Source: Chitinivibrio alkaliphilus ACht1
GTDB taxonomy: Bacteria > Fibrobacterota > Chitinivibrionia > Chitinivibrionales > Chitinivibrionaceae
Reading direction: 5' to 3'
DNA: 64,000 bases
Assembly (NCBI RefSeq): GCF_000474745.1
Contig: NZ_ASJR01000005.1
Span: forward strand, 1-64,000
This document shows positions 52,912-62,135 of this stretch, piece after piece. The position numbers were made by a program, and so were the translations under genes. The notes under the pieces are model-generated. The model saw only the letters and a list, made by a program, of their open reading frames with translations, made no database searches and was not told the DNA's origin. Position 1 is the stretch's first letter. The number at the start of each line of letters is the position of its first letter.

Positions 52912-53570
52912 AGCGCCTCCTGATCCTCCTCAGAAACCGCAGAATCATCCAGGGGTTCCCCATCGGCCTGTTCATTGCCGGAAAGCCGCTTCCAGAGATC
53001 GACAAAATACTCTCGGTCATCTCCCCGGGCAATGCCATAATAGAGTTCACTATTTCGCGCATCAAGCACACTTACGGTTGGGCGCTGCTCCACGACATCA
53101 TCCTCCGCCAGATCTGCCAAGGCGGTATGCATCTTATGCAATCCAATAATTACAGACATCTGCCCCTTATGCTCCCAATAGGCGGAGAGGCTGGCATAAG
53201 GAGAAAGAGAAATAACATCGTGCTCTTCGGGAATACGCTCTGCCTCTTCGGAAGTTACTAAGAAACCTGCCATATAGTGGAGCAAACTATCTTCCCCCCC
53301 ATCATAGGGATAAAACACACTCATCAGGGGTGAGAGAGTATCAACACCAACCTCGGAAAGATCCGACATCAGCGAATCCAACAGTGTTCCCGCTATTTCA
53401 TAGGGATTTTGCGCTGATACGGTAATGGGAACCAGATATCCCCCGGGACGGTAATCTTCTACAAATTCAACTCGGGAATACCCCCCATAATAGGCATAAA
53501 TTCCAATGAGCACCACAGCTACTGCTGCAACAGCAAAAAAAAGATTTCGAATCAGTTTATTCCGTATCAT
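52908..53570 (-). CDS. anchored protein, GyrI-like fold suspected
   Basis: 220-residue protein with one N-terminal membrane helix (residues 8-28). The rest resembles a GyrI/AraC-effector-type small-molecule-binding domain by its order of alpha/beta elements (VFYPYDGGEDSLLHYMAGFLV, then ISLSPYASLSAYWEHKGQM), but no decisive motif is seen and I hold this loosely. It is encoded immediately upstream of the orphan permease with a 4-base overlap, so the two probably work together, for instance as a regulator or accessory lipid-facing protein. Confidence 0.5.
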   Translation of the reverse strand: MIRNKLIRNLFFAVAAVAVVLIGIYAYYGGYSRVEFVEDYRPGGYLVPITVSAQNPYEIAGTLLDSLMSDLSEVGVDTLSPLMSVFYPYDGGEDSLLHYMAGFLVTSEEAERIPEEHDVISLSPYASLSAYWEHKGQMSVIIGLHKMHTALADLAEDDVVEQRPTVSVLDARNSELYYGIARGDDREYFVDLWKRLSGNEQADGEPLDDSAVSEEDQEAL

Positions 53571-53580
53571 ACAATACCTC

Positions 53581-54570
53581 TTACTCGTTCAAGGGATCAC
53601 GTTCAAACAGATCATACTCCTGAGGAGAAAGATCCAGAATTGTCATTGCTTTGGAAAAATCGCTCTGCAGGGGAGCTGTAAAGATCTGCTTCTTTTGGGT
53701 AAAGGGAGAGACAAAGGAAATATATCTGGAATGCAGGGCTTGGCGAGAAAATGCTGCGTACATGCGATATGCAAAGGGACGCTCCATGGGTTCCAACAAC
53801 TTCACCCGACTCTTATCCCCCAAATAGAGATCGTCACGTACAATGGGAAAACCAGCATAGGCAGAATGAACACGAATTTGATGCGTCCTTCCCGTATGAA
53901 TACGAAATGCCATGGCAGAGATTCCGCATCGATAGCGTAATAGTGCATAGTCAGTACAGGCTGCCCGCCCATCCTGCCGCACGGCTCGTTTAATAGGGCT
54001 CGACTTACTACGCCCCAGGGGAGCCTCAATACGGCCGGATCGCTCCGGGTATCGGCCAAGACAAATGCCAAGATAGCCCTTGTAGACTTGTCGATCCATA
54101 AAAAGACGGCTCATTTTCTCATGCACTTCTTCATTCTTGGCAACAAGAAGAATGCCGCTAGTATCTTTATCGAGGCGGTGAATCAGACGTGGGGTGCCGG
54201 GGCATGAACGCAAATAGTGATATACGCCGTTGAGAATCGTCCCTCCGGGGTTTCCATTACCGGGGTGTACAATCTGTCCTGCCGGTTTATTTAGCACCAT
54301 AATATGTGCATCTTCGTGCACAATATCAAGGGGAATATCTTCAGGCTCTACGACCATCTCCCGGGGAGGTGCTAAAAGCTCCTGCAACAAAACTGACACA
54401 AGATCACCTTCCCAGAGAACACAACTTTTTTTACTCTTCTTTCCATTTACTAACACCTGTCCTTTTTGGATAGCGGTTTGGATTCTAGTCCGAGATGCCT
54501 CAGAAAGAAGATGAGAGAGAAACACATCAAGGCGAATTTCAGCCTCGTTGGGGGTTATACGGAACTCCAT
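53581..54570 (-). CDS. RluA-family pseudouridine synthase
   Basis: RNA pseudouridine synthase of 329 residues. An N-terminal S4 domain (residues about 10-75, RLDVFLSHLL ... VLVNGKKSKKSCVL) is followed by the catalytic domain with the RluA motif LIHRLDKDTSGILLVAKNEE, containing the catalytic Asp in HRLDKDTSG. VYKGYLGICLG and the late FRIHTGRTHQIRVHSAYAGFPIVRDDLYLG block complete it. RluD-like (23S rRNA) function is likely but the target is not certain. It begins exactly where lspA ends. Confidence 0.93.
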   Translation of the reverse strand: MEFRITPNEAEIRLDVFLSHLLSEASRTRIQTAIQKGQVLVNGKKSKKSCVLWEGDLVSVLLQELLAPPREMVVEPEDIPLDIVHEDAHIMVLNKPAGQIVHPGNGNPGGTILNGVYHYLRSCPGTPRLIHRLDKDTSGILLVAKNEEVHEKMSRLFMDRQVYKGYLGICLGRYPERSGRIEAPLGRSKSSPIKRAVRQDGRAACTDYALLRYRCGISAMAFRIHTGRTHQIRVHSAYAGFPIVRDDLYLGDKSRVKLLEPMERPFAYRMYAAFSRQALHSRYISFVSPFTQKKQIFTAPLQSDFSKAMTILDLSPQEYDLFERDPLNE

Positions 54571-55101
54571 TCAGGCCCCCTTTCCAGAAGATTCATCCTC
54601 TTCGCCACGCACAGTGCCAATAAGAATAGCGGCAATACCAAGGCTCAGCCAAATATCAGCAAAATTGAATATGGGCCACGGGTCTGCTGGAAAGAAACCA
54701 AGGTCAACCTTAATAAAATCAACCACCCCTTCCGGATATATCAATCGATCCATCAAATTTCCCAAGGCACCGCCAAGTACAAAGGCACTTCCCACAAACA
54801 TCCATGGGGTTTTTTCCCAGGAAAGCGACCGCACAAAGAAGGAAAGAACCACAAGGGCGATCATGCCGAAAATAATGAAGAAAGCGCGACTTGAAAGCCC
54901 GGGAATAAAAACCGATGGGTCAATACTCCAGAGAGCACCGGGATTAAATACCAGGGTAAGGGAAAAAACATCACCCCACACTGACAGATCGGTATAGGGT
55001 TCAAGATATCGCAAAGCAAGACGCTTGGTTACAAGATCTATAATAAAGGCCGAACAACTAATTAGAAAGAACCATCGCCACGCAAGACTCGGTGTTTTCA
55101 T
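54571..55101 (-). CDS. lspA: lipoprotein signal peptidase
   Basis: Signal peptidase II, 176 residues, four membrane helices, cleaving prolipoproteins. The catalytic Asp pair is in GGALGNLMDRLIYPEGVVDFI and IFNFADIWLSLG, the standard NxxD and FNxAD boxes. The early NPGALWSI element corresponds to the N.GA.. motif. Linkage to rluA is very common. It follows a 35-base gap after the radical SAM gene. Confidence 0.95.
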   Translation of the reverse strand: MKTPSLAWRWFFLISCSAFIIDLVTKRLALRYLEPYTDLSVWGDVFSLTLVFNPGALWSIDPSVFIPGLSSRAFFIIFGMIALVVLSFFVRSLSWEKTPWMFVGSAFVLGGALGNLMDRLIYPEGVVDFIKVDLGFFPADPWPIFNFADIWLSLGIAAILIGTVRGEEDESSGKGA

Positions 55102-55136
55102 ACAACCCTCACGAAAAATAACATGGCTAAATATAA

Positions 55137-56045
55137 TTAGAAACCGGGAGGCACATTAAGATTCCTGGAAATTTTATCTTGCAAGAACGCAAGGCTTTTA
55201 TGCTTATCATAACTCCAAAGAGGTGCACAGAGGGTATTATCGTGCCGTGGCGTATCAGCCATAATACGATGATACACCATGCTACGGGGAAGCACACGCA
55301 TCATTTCAATCAGAAGAGCTCCATATTCATCTAGAGAGACGGGCGCAATCTCCCCTGCTTGATAGAGTTTTTCAAAGGGGGTATTACGAACAATCATCAA
55401 CTGATGAATTTTTACGCCTGCCACAGGAAGCTGCCCGACACGGCGGGCTGTATCCAGAACCTGCTCGCGCGTTTCTCCCGGAAGGCCTACCATAAGATGC
55501 GCAACCACCTCAACCCCTTGAGCGTGCAAGGCTTCAACGGAGTTGACAAAATCATCAAAGGTGTGTCCCCGGTTAATACGCGCCAAGGTTGTATCGTGGG
55601 CACTTTGCAAGCCGAGTTCAACGGAGATATATGCGCGCTGCGCAAGCGTTCCTAGATAGGCATACAGCTCGTGCGTAAAAGCATCGGGACGGGTTCCCAC
55701 AGCAAGACCCACGACATCGGGAACCCCCAAAAGGGCCTCGTAAAGCTCCTCCAATACCGGTTGCGGAGCATAGGTGTTGGTATAGGGCTGCAAATATGCA
55801 ATAAAGGATGTCTTTTTTTTATGGCGCCGCGCCAGACGACGGCAGGACTCATGCAGCTCCCGGGCAACATCGGTAGATACGCGCTGTGCCACCGGGCTAA
55901 AAACAGTGTTGTCACAGAAGAAACACCCTCCGGATGCCCCCTGCATATGCGGACAAGAGAACCCCCCGTTGATAGGGACCTTAACAACAGGCATTCCAAA
56001 GCGTTCTTTGAGATACTGCCGATAGGTGCGATAGGGAAGGCTCAT
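55137..56045 (-). CDS. YhcC/TIGR01212-type radical SAM protein
   Basis: Radical SAM protein of about 302 residues. The cluster-binding Cys lie in FSCPHMQGASGGCFFCDN (C-x10-C-x2-C), the atypical spacing of the YhcC/TIGR01212 family. SVELGLQSAHDTTLARINRGH and VVAHLMVGLPGETREQVLDTA are matching radical SAM core motifs. The function of the family is unproven; sulfur or tRNA-related roles have been suggested. The frame is open to 56087, but the first 14 codons lie in an intrinsic terminator. I therefore start at the ATG at 56045. Its ribosome site is weak. Confidence 0.85.
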   Translation of the reverse strand: MSLPYRTYRQYLKERFGMPVVKVPINGGFSCPHMQGASGGCFFCDNTVFSPVAQRVSTDVARELHESCRRLARRHKKKTSFIAYLQPYTNTYAPQPVLEELYEALLGVPDVVGLAVGTRPDAFTHELYAYLGTLAQRAYISVELGLQSAHDTTLARINRGHTFDDFVNSVEALHAQGVEVVAHLMVGLPGETREQVLDTARRVGQLPVAGVKIHQLMIVRNTPFEKLYQAGEIAPVSLDEYGALLIEMMRVLPRSMVYHRIMADTPRHDNTLCAPLWSYDKHKSLAFLQDKISRNLNVPPGF

Positions 56046-56050
56046 ACTAC

Positions 56051-56080
56051 AAAAAAAGTCCCGCACACTTGTCGGGACTT
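56051..56080 (-). terminator. intrinsic terminator after rpmA
   Basis: An 8-base stem (AAGTCCCG/CGGGACTT) at 56056-56063 and 56073-56080 is followed on the minus strand by a run of T. It ends the rplU-rpmA transcript 26 bases after the rpmA stop and just precedes the radical SAM start. Confidence 0.88.
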
Positions 56081-56105
56081 TACACAATCGATTTTCATAG
56101 TTCCC

Positions 56106-56360
56106 TTACGCGGGAATAATACTAACGAACTTCCGCTTGTTTTTGCGGGTTCGGAACTCAACAGTACCTTCAGCTTTAGCAAAAAGAGTATTGTCACTTC
56201 CAATACCGACATTTTGCCCAGGATGAATTTTGGTACCTTTTTGACGAACAATGATGCTGCCCGCAGTAACAAGCTGTCCACCGTAGGCTTTTACACCGAG
56301 CATCTTCGGATTACTATCGCGTCCATTACTGGAACTACCCTGACCTTTTTTATGTGCCAT
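56106..56360 (-). CDS. rpmA: 50S ribosomal protein L27
   Basis: 84-residue L27. [29 protein letters not shown] contains the family block (here given in part as [19 protein letters not shown]), followed by [15 protein letters not shown] and [16 protein letters not shown]. The N-terminus begins directly with AHKKG, so no Firmicute-type cleaved leader is present. 14 bases downstream of rplU. Confidence 0.98.
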   Translation of the reverse strand: MAHKKGQGSSSNGRDSNPKMLGVKAYGGQLVTAGSIIVRQKGTKIHPGQNVGIGSDNTLFAKAEGTVEFRTRKNKRKFVSIIPA

Positions 56361-56374
56361 TATACTCTCCGAAT

Positions 56375-56686
56375 TTAGCTGTTTATAGAGGTAATCTTAA
56401 TTTTCGTATAGGCTTGTCTATGCCCATTCTTTCTCTTGTAATCCTTCCGACGTTTCCGCTTGATTACAAGAACCTTTGCACCCTTACCGTGCTCTACTAC
56501 TTCCGCTTTTACTTCTGCACCGTCAACAGTGGGAGAACCGACCTTTGTATCTGCTCCATCACTTAAAAGCAGTACGCGGTCAAGAACAATCTCGTCACCC
56601 TCTTTTGCATCAATAAGCGGAACTTCAAGGACATCACCCTCAGTTACCTTATACTGGAAACCGGCCTGTTCCACGATTGAAAACAT
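56375..56686 (-). CDS. rplU: 50S ribosomal protein L21
   Basis: 103-residue L21, starting [19 protein letters not shown] chose the ATG at 56686, with GGAGATAATA upstream; the frame is open to 56749. The C-terminal [20 protein letters not shown] and [11 protein letters not shown] segments are diagnostic. First gene of rplU-rpmA, divergent from ddh across a 205-base AT-rich gap that must hold both promoters. Confidence 0.98.
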   Translation of the reverse strand: MFSIVEQAGFQYKVTEGDVLEVPLIDAKEGDEIVLDRVLLLSDGADTKVGSPTVDGAEVKAEVVEHGKGAKVLVIKRKRRKDYKRKNGHRQAYTKIKITSINS

Positions 56687-56891
56687 TATTATCTCCTTAT
56701 ATCCATGATTTTCCGCTTGAAAATAGATCAATCCATCAATGAAAAGCAATTTTTTTTATAAAAACACCGGAAAACCACTCCGTGCCAAACCTTGAAGGAA
56801 AAAATACCCCCATACCTTTTGGTTTTACTGCTCAAAACGTATTTTACACGGCAAAATAAATCGAAAATGTACTATACAAAAGGATTAGACC
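56687..56891. promoter_or_regulatory. divergent rplU / ddh intergenic region
   Basis: AT-rich 205-base gap holding promoters for ribosomal genes leftward and ddh-lysA rightward. TTTACA-like (around 56842) and TACTAT (around 56871) elements lie before ddh, but their spacing is too long to accept as a pair. No L-box or lysine riboswitch features were seen. Confidence 0.35.
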
Positions 56892-57884
56892 ATGTCTCAA
56901 AAAATTGCAGTAGCGATTATCGGTTACGGAAATGTTGGACGCGGCGTACAGACCGCCCTCAAACAGAACCCTGATATGGAACTTATGGGGATATTCTCCC
57001 GATCTCCTGAGCGGGTAAAACAGGATGTTCAGGATGTGCCCGTATATTCTGTGGACGATTTGCAGGCCTTACAGAAATGCTCCGTGGCAATACTCTGTGG
57101 AGGATCAAAAAACGACCTTCCCGTACAGGGGCCCCATTTCGCCGCTCACATAAGTACTGTGGACAGCTATGACAACCACAGCTGTATCCCTGAGTATTTT
57201 AATAAAATGAACCCGATTGCCCGGGATAACAAAACTGTTTCTGTTATTTCTACCGGATGGGATCCAGGAACCTTTTCCTTAGAACGAGTCTTAGGCAACG
57301 CCTTTCTTCCCGGAACAAAAACATACGGATTTTACGGTGTCTCGGAAAAGGGCGGACTCAGCATGGGGCACTCTGATGCACTCCGCACCATAGAAGGAGT
57401 AGCCGATGCACGACAATATACCCATGCGATCCCTGAAGCCATTGAGCGGGTACGCCGTGGAGAAAACCCTGATCTAAAACCGGAAGAAATGCATTGGCGG
57501 GAATGCTACGTTGTATTAGAAGATGGTGCAGATGCAGAAAAGATTGAAAAAGAGATTACAACCATGCCGGCCTATTTTGCGCCATACAAAACAGAAGTCC
57601 ACTTTATATCTGCCGAAGAGCTCAAAGAAAACCACGCAGGGTTTCCCCATGGAGGAATGGTTATCGGTTCGGGATCTCTGGGCGGCACGAATCGCGGTAC
57701 AATTGAATATCACAATACGTGGGACAGCAACCCCGCTGCCACGGCAAATATTCTCGTGGCCCACGCACGAGCCGCGCATCGCCTGCGGGAAGAGGAAAAA
57801 TTTGGTGCGTATACGATTGTTGATATTCCTCCAGCCTATTTTTCCCCAAAAAGCCACGACGAACTTCTCGCAGAATTTCTCTAG
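56892..57884 (+). CDS. ddh: meso-diaminopimelate dehydrogenase
   Basis: NADPH-dependent enzyme of 330 residues making meso-DAP in one step from tetrahydrodipicolinate. The nucleotide motif is VAIIGYGNVGRGVQTAL. AILCGGSKNDLPVQGPHFA, STVDSYDNHSCIPEY, ISTGWDPGTFSLERVLGNAFLPG, YGVSEKGGLSMGHSDALR and the C-terminal NTWDSNPAATANILVAHARA are recognisable Ddh segments. It is first of a ddh-lysA pair, 9 bases before lysA. Confidence 0.93.
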   Translation: MSQKIAVAIIGYGNVGRGVQTALKQNPDMELMGIFSRSPERVKQDVQDVPVYSVDDLQALQKCSVAILCGGSKNDLPVQGPHFAAHISTVDSYDNHSCIPEYFNKMNPIARDNKTVSVISTGWDPGTFSLERVLGNAFLPGTKTYGFYGVSEKGGLSMGHSDALRTIEGVADARQYTHAIPEAIERVRRGENPDLKPEEMHWRECYVVLEDGADAEKIEKEITTMPAYFAPYKTEVHFISAEELKENHAGFPHGGMVIGSGSLGGTNRGTIEYHNTWDSNPAATANILVAHARAAHRLREEEKFGAYTIVDIPPAYFSPKSHDELLAEFL

Positions 57885-57893
57885 GGAGGAGCT

Positions 57894-59222
57894 GTGAAAA
57901 CTACCACAATTGGCCCAAATAGGCTCCCCGTAGAAGCGGTGCAAAATTGTCTCCGTCGTGGGAAAACCCCATTCTACCTGTACGATCAAGGACTTATTCG
58001 GAAACGATGCCGCCTGCTTCAGGAGATGCCCAACGCCTTTGGTGTATTTCCCCGCTACGCCATGAAGGCAAACTCAACTCGGGCTATTCTGCAAGAAATC
58101 CATGCTGCGGGCGTGGGCATTGACGCCAGCTCCTTTAATGAAGTACGTCGTGCAGAAATGGCTGGCATCCCTCTTGAGAACATGCTCCTTACCACCCAGG
58201 AAGCTCCTTTTGGAGAAGATCTTGATACGCTCGTAACCTCTATTGAACAAGGCTTGCGCTACAATATTTGCTCTCAGACCCAACTCGAAAATATTGCTGT
58301 GCGCCTTGCACCGGAAAAGCGCCGCTTTTCCATACGCGTCCACCCCGGTGTCGGTTCAGGAGAATCTGTCACACGTAATACAGGAGATAAATACTCCTGC
58401 TTTGGGGTGCATCTCAGTGATCTCCCGGCGCTGCTGTCACGCGCCCATGAATTGGGTGTTGTCTTTGATCAAGTCCATGTCCATATCGGTTCCGGCGGTG
58501 ATCCTGCCGTGTGGGAAGAAAATATCGATCGTGAACTTGGCTTTGTGGAAACCTATTTTCCCCAGGCAACACGGGTAAACTTCGGTGGCGGATTTAAAGA
58601 GGCTCGCATGCCTCATGAAACAGCAGCAGATGTGTACAAACTCGGCCAGACTGCCAAAAAGAAGGTAGAAGAATTTTACGAGAAGACAGGCAGAAAGCTT
58701 ACTACAGAGGTAGAACCGGGAAATTTTCTTGTGGCCAATAGTGGGTATCTTGTGACCCGTGTAGCAGATATCAAGCAAACCGGGGATCAGGGGTTCACCT
58801 TTATTCTTCTCGATGGAGGTATGGAGGTAAATCTCCGCCCGCTCCTCTATGGAGCACAGCACCCCTTCTACATCCTTGACGAACATGGCACTGTTCGCTT
58901 TGATGAGTTCCATACTGATCAACACTGTGAGGAACGTGAAGATCTTATTGTCGTGGGGCGCTGTTGCGAAAGTGGAGATTCCTACACACTACAGGACGAC
59001 CATGCCATTGTGCCGCGCAGTATGATTCGTCCGCGGGTTGGCGACACCTGTATCGTGGGAGGAGTAGGGGCGTATTGCTCAAGCATGACGCCCTTTAACT
59101 ACAACTCTCACGAGCAAATTAGTGAATATCTTCTTACGGAACGTGGAGAGTGCCACTGCATACGCAGTCGGCAACGCCTTGAGCAGATTGTTCAAAACGA
59201 ACACTCTCTACCGCCGGCTTAA
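57894..59222 (+). CDS. lysA: diaminopimelate decarboxylase
   Basis: PLP-dependent decarboxylase of 442 residues, producing lysine from meso-DAP. The PLP-binding Lys is in YAMKANSTRAIL. HVHIGSGGDP, NFGGGFKEARMPH, TEVEPGNFLVANSGYLV and the acidic/Cys motif GRCCESGDSYTL (in the usual position of CES(G)D) are present. The start is a GTG with GGAGG upstream. A related carboxynorspermidine decarboxylase is the alternative, but the neighbouring ddh supports LysA. The gene ends at a 9-base-stem hairpin. Confidence 0.88.
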   Translation: MKTTTIGPNRLPVEAVQNCLRRGKTPFYLYDQGLIRKRCRLLQEMPNAFGVFPRYAMKANSTRAILQEIHAAGVGIDASSFNEVRRAEMAGIPLENMLLTTQEAPFGEDLDTLVTSIEQGLRYNICSQTQLENIAVRLAPEKRRFSIRVHPGVGSGESVTRNTGDKYSCFGVHLSDLPALLSRAHELGVVFDQVHVHIGSGGDPAVWEENIDRELGFVETYFPQATRVNFGGGFKEARMPHETAADVYKLGQTAKKKVEEFYEKTGRKLTTEVEPGNFLVANSGYLVTRVADIKQTGDQGFTFILLDGGMEVNLRPLLYGAQHPFYILDEHGTVRFDEFHTDQHCEEREDLIVVGRCCESGDSYTLQDDHAIVPRSMIRPRVGDTCIVGGVGAYCSSMTPFNYNSHEQISEYLLTERGECHCIRSRQRLEQIVQNEHSLPPA

Positions 59223-59227
59223 CAAAC

Positions 59228-59249
59228 GTGCGGGAGAACACTCCCGCAC
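59228..59249. terminator. hairpin between convergent lysA and DUF4954 gene
   Basis: GTGCGGGAG (59228-59236) and CTCCCGCAC (59241-59249), a 9-base perfect stem with a 4-base loop, placed 5 bases after the lysA stop and 3 before the facing stop. The T-runs are short, so termination strength is uncertain. Confidence 0.65.
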
Positions 59250-59252
59250 TAG

Positions 59253-61238
59253 TTATTGCACAGAGGCAAGTTTGGCATCAATAAAATCATACAGCTGTTT
59301 CTTACTCTGTTTATGCGCATTAATACGGCTCACAAAGGAGTTGGTTTCAAAACACCCCCGAACGGCATTGAAATCGCTGTTGCAGCATTCGCCATCACCG
59401 TCGATACCAAAGCCCACCATGGAACGTGAATCAAACTCCTTTGATGCATCTTCAATAAAGTAGTCGTCCAAACGCATGGTTATCTCAAGCCACTCCGCAA
59501 GGTACTTTTGTAACTTTTCCACAGGCATCTCATGGGGATACTGACCACAAAAGGTCTTCACTCGGGCACAGACCCAGTTCCAGGCATATTCATGATAGGA
59601 ATCATGGAATACAGCCATGCGCTCAAGAAGTGCATCAGGAGTATCAACCTCTCCCCGTTCAACCTCTTCTAAAAGGGCCTCCACACACACCTTGGGCACA
59701 ATACATCCAGCCACATCAACCCACTCCCCCATTCCTGTTTCCGAGGAAGGGGAAAGGACTGTGCGCAACTCCTCCACAGTGGAAAAGGTTCTCCATTGCA
59801 AGCGGTTACAAAAGACATTACCGCAATACTTCTTAATGCCCATACTGTAATAAACGAGCCCCTTTTCGAGGGAATAGAGCGGGATGTCAACCCCTTTATA
59901 TTGGCAAAATTCGCGGTTAAACCCCTTTTCTTCATGAAGCCGAAGTAAAATATCACGGCCACGTATAATGGCATCGACACTGTTTGGGGTCAGCAAATCA
60001 AAATTAATAAGATCTCGGCAATGACCGGTTCGTCCGTCCCGAGTGGGCCATTTATCGGCATCACGAATTGTTCCCACAGATTTCAGGTTTACCCCAGGCA
60101 CTAAGATTGACAGGGAATTTTTTCCTTCGAGAAGATAGGAGTAGGGTAAATCCTTTGTATCACAATGAGAGGTGTGCCGCCCCATAAGGAGGGTAAAATC
60201 GCCTACCCGCGCTGGCCATAAGATATAGGAATCACTGGCCGTTTTTGACCCCCGTCCCATAACCCCTTGATGTATGGGACCTAACTTATAGGCATGATTA
60301 CTCTGATTTGAACCACTTCCCGCATTCATAAAAGAAAGATACGCTGAAATAAGGAGGGTCGAACGGTGATGGGTTGCCGTGAAAGGAGCTGCAAATACCG
60401 CAAAGGCTTCTCCATGATGCCCAATAAAATTCGCAAAAAAGAGGGAGTGCTCCGCCGAATACTGTTTTGCCAACTCGGCTCCTTCGCCAATGAAGCAGTT
60501 TGACACAATAGAGGCATCGAGTAACACAGCATTTTCATTAATAATGAAATTATCCGCAATAACCCCCGTGCCAATACGCACAGCACCCTCCATGGTACTA
60601 TTTATGGAACCATTTCGCAGGCGTTCTGCCCCAGTAATACGGGCATTTTCTCCAATAGCAACATTCACAATGTTTCTGGAGCTCACAATGCGTGTATAAT
60701 CTCCTACCCACCCTCGTGTTCCCCGTTTTTTATCAATACAGTGCTGTGCAAAGCAACGAAGCTTTTCCATCATACGAGGTCGATGGCGATAAAACACATA
60801 GAAGTAGGCAAATTGCGCACTGAGAGAATCAAACATGGGGACGGCACGCCCCCCTTTTTCATTGAGAACCCGTACGGAAACACCATTGCCGAAGGTGCTC
60901 TCTCCTTTTACATAGAGGGCATCGACATTTTCAATAAGAACATTATTGCCAATGGTGTAATTTGCAATATAGTTATGAACCCGATGAATAAGGGTGTCAC
61001 TGCCAATTTCACAGTTGTGAATACGAACATCATATACCCCGGAAGGGGTTTTTATTCCTGCAGCATTCGTAAAACTGCGCCGAAAACACCCCAAGCGTAC
61101 TTCGCCGGAAAAACGAGTGTTTCGCACACGGCTCTGATCAAAGGGCGGTTGAACATGAACGCAACTCCAATCCTCCGCTGAACAGCCATTTTTTTCAAGC
61201 GCCTCGATTTCCCCTGAAGTAAGCTCGCGATATTCCAT
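59253..61238 (-). CDS. DUF4954 left-handed beta-helix protein
   Basis: Protein of 661 residues with the DUF4954 layout. Residues about 70-330 are hexapeptide-repeat-like (VRIHNCEIGSDTLIHRVHNYIANYTIGNNVLI, in part; NIVNVAIGENARITGAERLRNG; VRIGTGVIADNFIINENAVL), consistent with a left-handed beta-helix as in sugar acyl- or nucleotidyltransferases. GSKTASDSYILWPARVGDFTLLMGRH and the helical C-terminal third complete it. The enzymatic activity of the family is not established. It lies downstream of dapF on the same strand, 47 bases away. Confidence 0.78.
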   Translation of the reverse strand: MEYRELTSGEIEALEKNGCSAEDWSCVHVQPPFDQSRVRNTRFSGEVRLGCFRRSFTNAAGIKTPSGVYDVRIHNCEIGSDTLIHRVHNYIANYTIGNNVLIENVDALYVKGESTFGNGVSVRVLNEKGGRAVPMFDSLSAQFAYFYVFYRHRPRMMEKLRCFAQHCIDKKRGTRGWVGDYTRIVSSRNIVNVAIGENARITGAERLRNGSINSTMEGAVRIGTGVIADNFIINENAVLLDASIVSNCFIGEGAELAKQYSAEHSLFFANFIGHHGEAFAVFAAPFTATHHRSTLLISAYLSFMNAGSGSNQSNHAYKLGPIHQGVMGRGSKTASDSYILWPARVGDFTLLMGRHTSHCDTKDLPYSYLLEGKNSLSILVPGVNLKSVGTIRDADKWPTRDGRTGHCRDLINFDLLTPNSVDAIIRGRDILLRLHEEKGFNREFCQYKGVDIPLYSLEKGLVYYSMGIKKYCGNVFCNRLQWRTFSTVEELRTVLSPSSETGMGEWVDVAGCIVPKVCVEALLEEVERGEVDTPDALLERMAVFHDSYHEYAWNWVCARVKTFCGQYPHEMPVEKLQKYLAEWLEITMRLDDYFIEDASKEFDSRSMVGFGIDGDGECCNSDFNAVRGCFETNSFVSRINAHKQSKKQLYDFIDAKLASVQ

Positions 61239-61285
61239 ATATCACCATGATTGTGTTTAAGTTATGAGTAGTATACTACGCAATT

Positions 61286-62134
61286 CTACATTGTGCCAGT
61301 CTTTTTTAGATCATCAAGAAAAAGAGAGCCATCAAAGATTTTCTTTGCCGGACCTGTCATATACACAGAATCGTCCACCGCTCCGCCCCACTGAATGTGT
61401 AAATCCCCCCCCGCAAGATGAACCGTTACACTTGTACCATGACGATTGGTCAAAACCCCGGCAACCACCGCGGCGCATGCTCCCGTTCCGCACGCCATGG
61501 TTTCACCGCAACCGCGTTCCCACACACGCATCTCAACCTCAGTAGGAGAAATACATCGAATAAACTCAACATTGGCTTTATGGGGAAAGATATCCATCTG
61601 CTCAATACGAGGGCCATCCTCCTGTACCATCTTCGTGGTTATCTGGGGAACATGTAGTACAACATGGGGGTTTCCCATGGACACAGCCGTCATGGTGTAT
61701 GTCCGATCGCCCAGAGATAAAGGGGCGTTCACACAGGTATCACTCTCCCAGACAAGGGGGATATTCTCCGTAGTAAGAATGGGAACCCCCATATCAACCC
61801 GAAACCCCTTCGGATCAGCAGTGACTTCCTTTATACCGGCTGCAGTCTCAACGGCCATACTCGCTTGAGTCCACCCGCGCTTTTCCTGCACAAAGGCTGC
61901 AAAACAGCGAATGCCGTTACCGCACATTTCAGCTTCACTCCCGTCACTATTATATATACGCATGCGGAAGTCTCCCGCCCCCTCAGGGGGAAGGAGAAAA
62001 ATTACTCCATCGGCACCAACGCCAAAGTCAGGGTCGCATAGGGCGGGGACAAAGGATTTTATTTTCGTGTCATCATCATCAATAAGAAGAAAGGTATTAC
62101 CTAAACCGCTCATTTTCGTAAAAGAGATATTCAT
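61286..62134 (-). CDS. dapF: diaminopimelate epimerase
   Basis: DapF, 282 residues, converting LL- to meso-DAP. The two catalytic Cys are present in EMCGNGIRCFAAF and MACGTGACAAVVAG. FTKMSGLGNTFLLIDD at the N-terminus and VGADGVIFL are typical. I chose the ATG at 62134 with GGATGG 4 bases upstream. The frame is open to 62158. It overlaps nothing and starts 2 bases before the lptE-like stop. Its coexistence with ddh gives two routes to meso-DAP. Confidence 0.95.
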   Translation of the reverse strand: MNISFTKMSGLGNTFLLIDDDDTKIKSFVPALCDPDFGVGADGVIFLLPPEGAGDFRMRIYNSDGSEAEMCGNGIRCFAAFVQEKRGWTQASMAVETAAGIKEVTADPKGFRVDMGVPILTTENIPLVWESDTCVNAPLSLGDRTYTMTAVSMGNPHVVLHVPQITTKMVQEDGPRIEQMDIFPHKANVEFIRCISPTEVEMRVWERGCGETMACGTGACAAVVAGVLTNRHGTSVTVHLAGGDLHIQWGGAVDDSVYMTGPAKKIFDGSLFLDDLKKTGTM

Positions 62135-62135
62135 A

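Noticed and set aside
56046-56087. N-terminal extension of the radical SAM gene
   Set aside because: The extra codons lie in the intrinsic terminator of rpmA, so the shorter start at 56045 is preferred.
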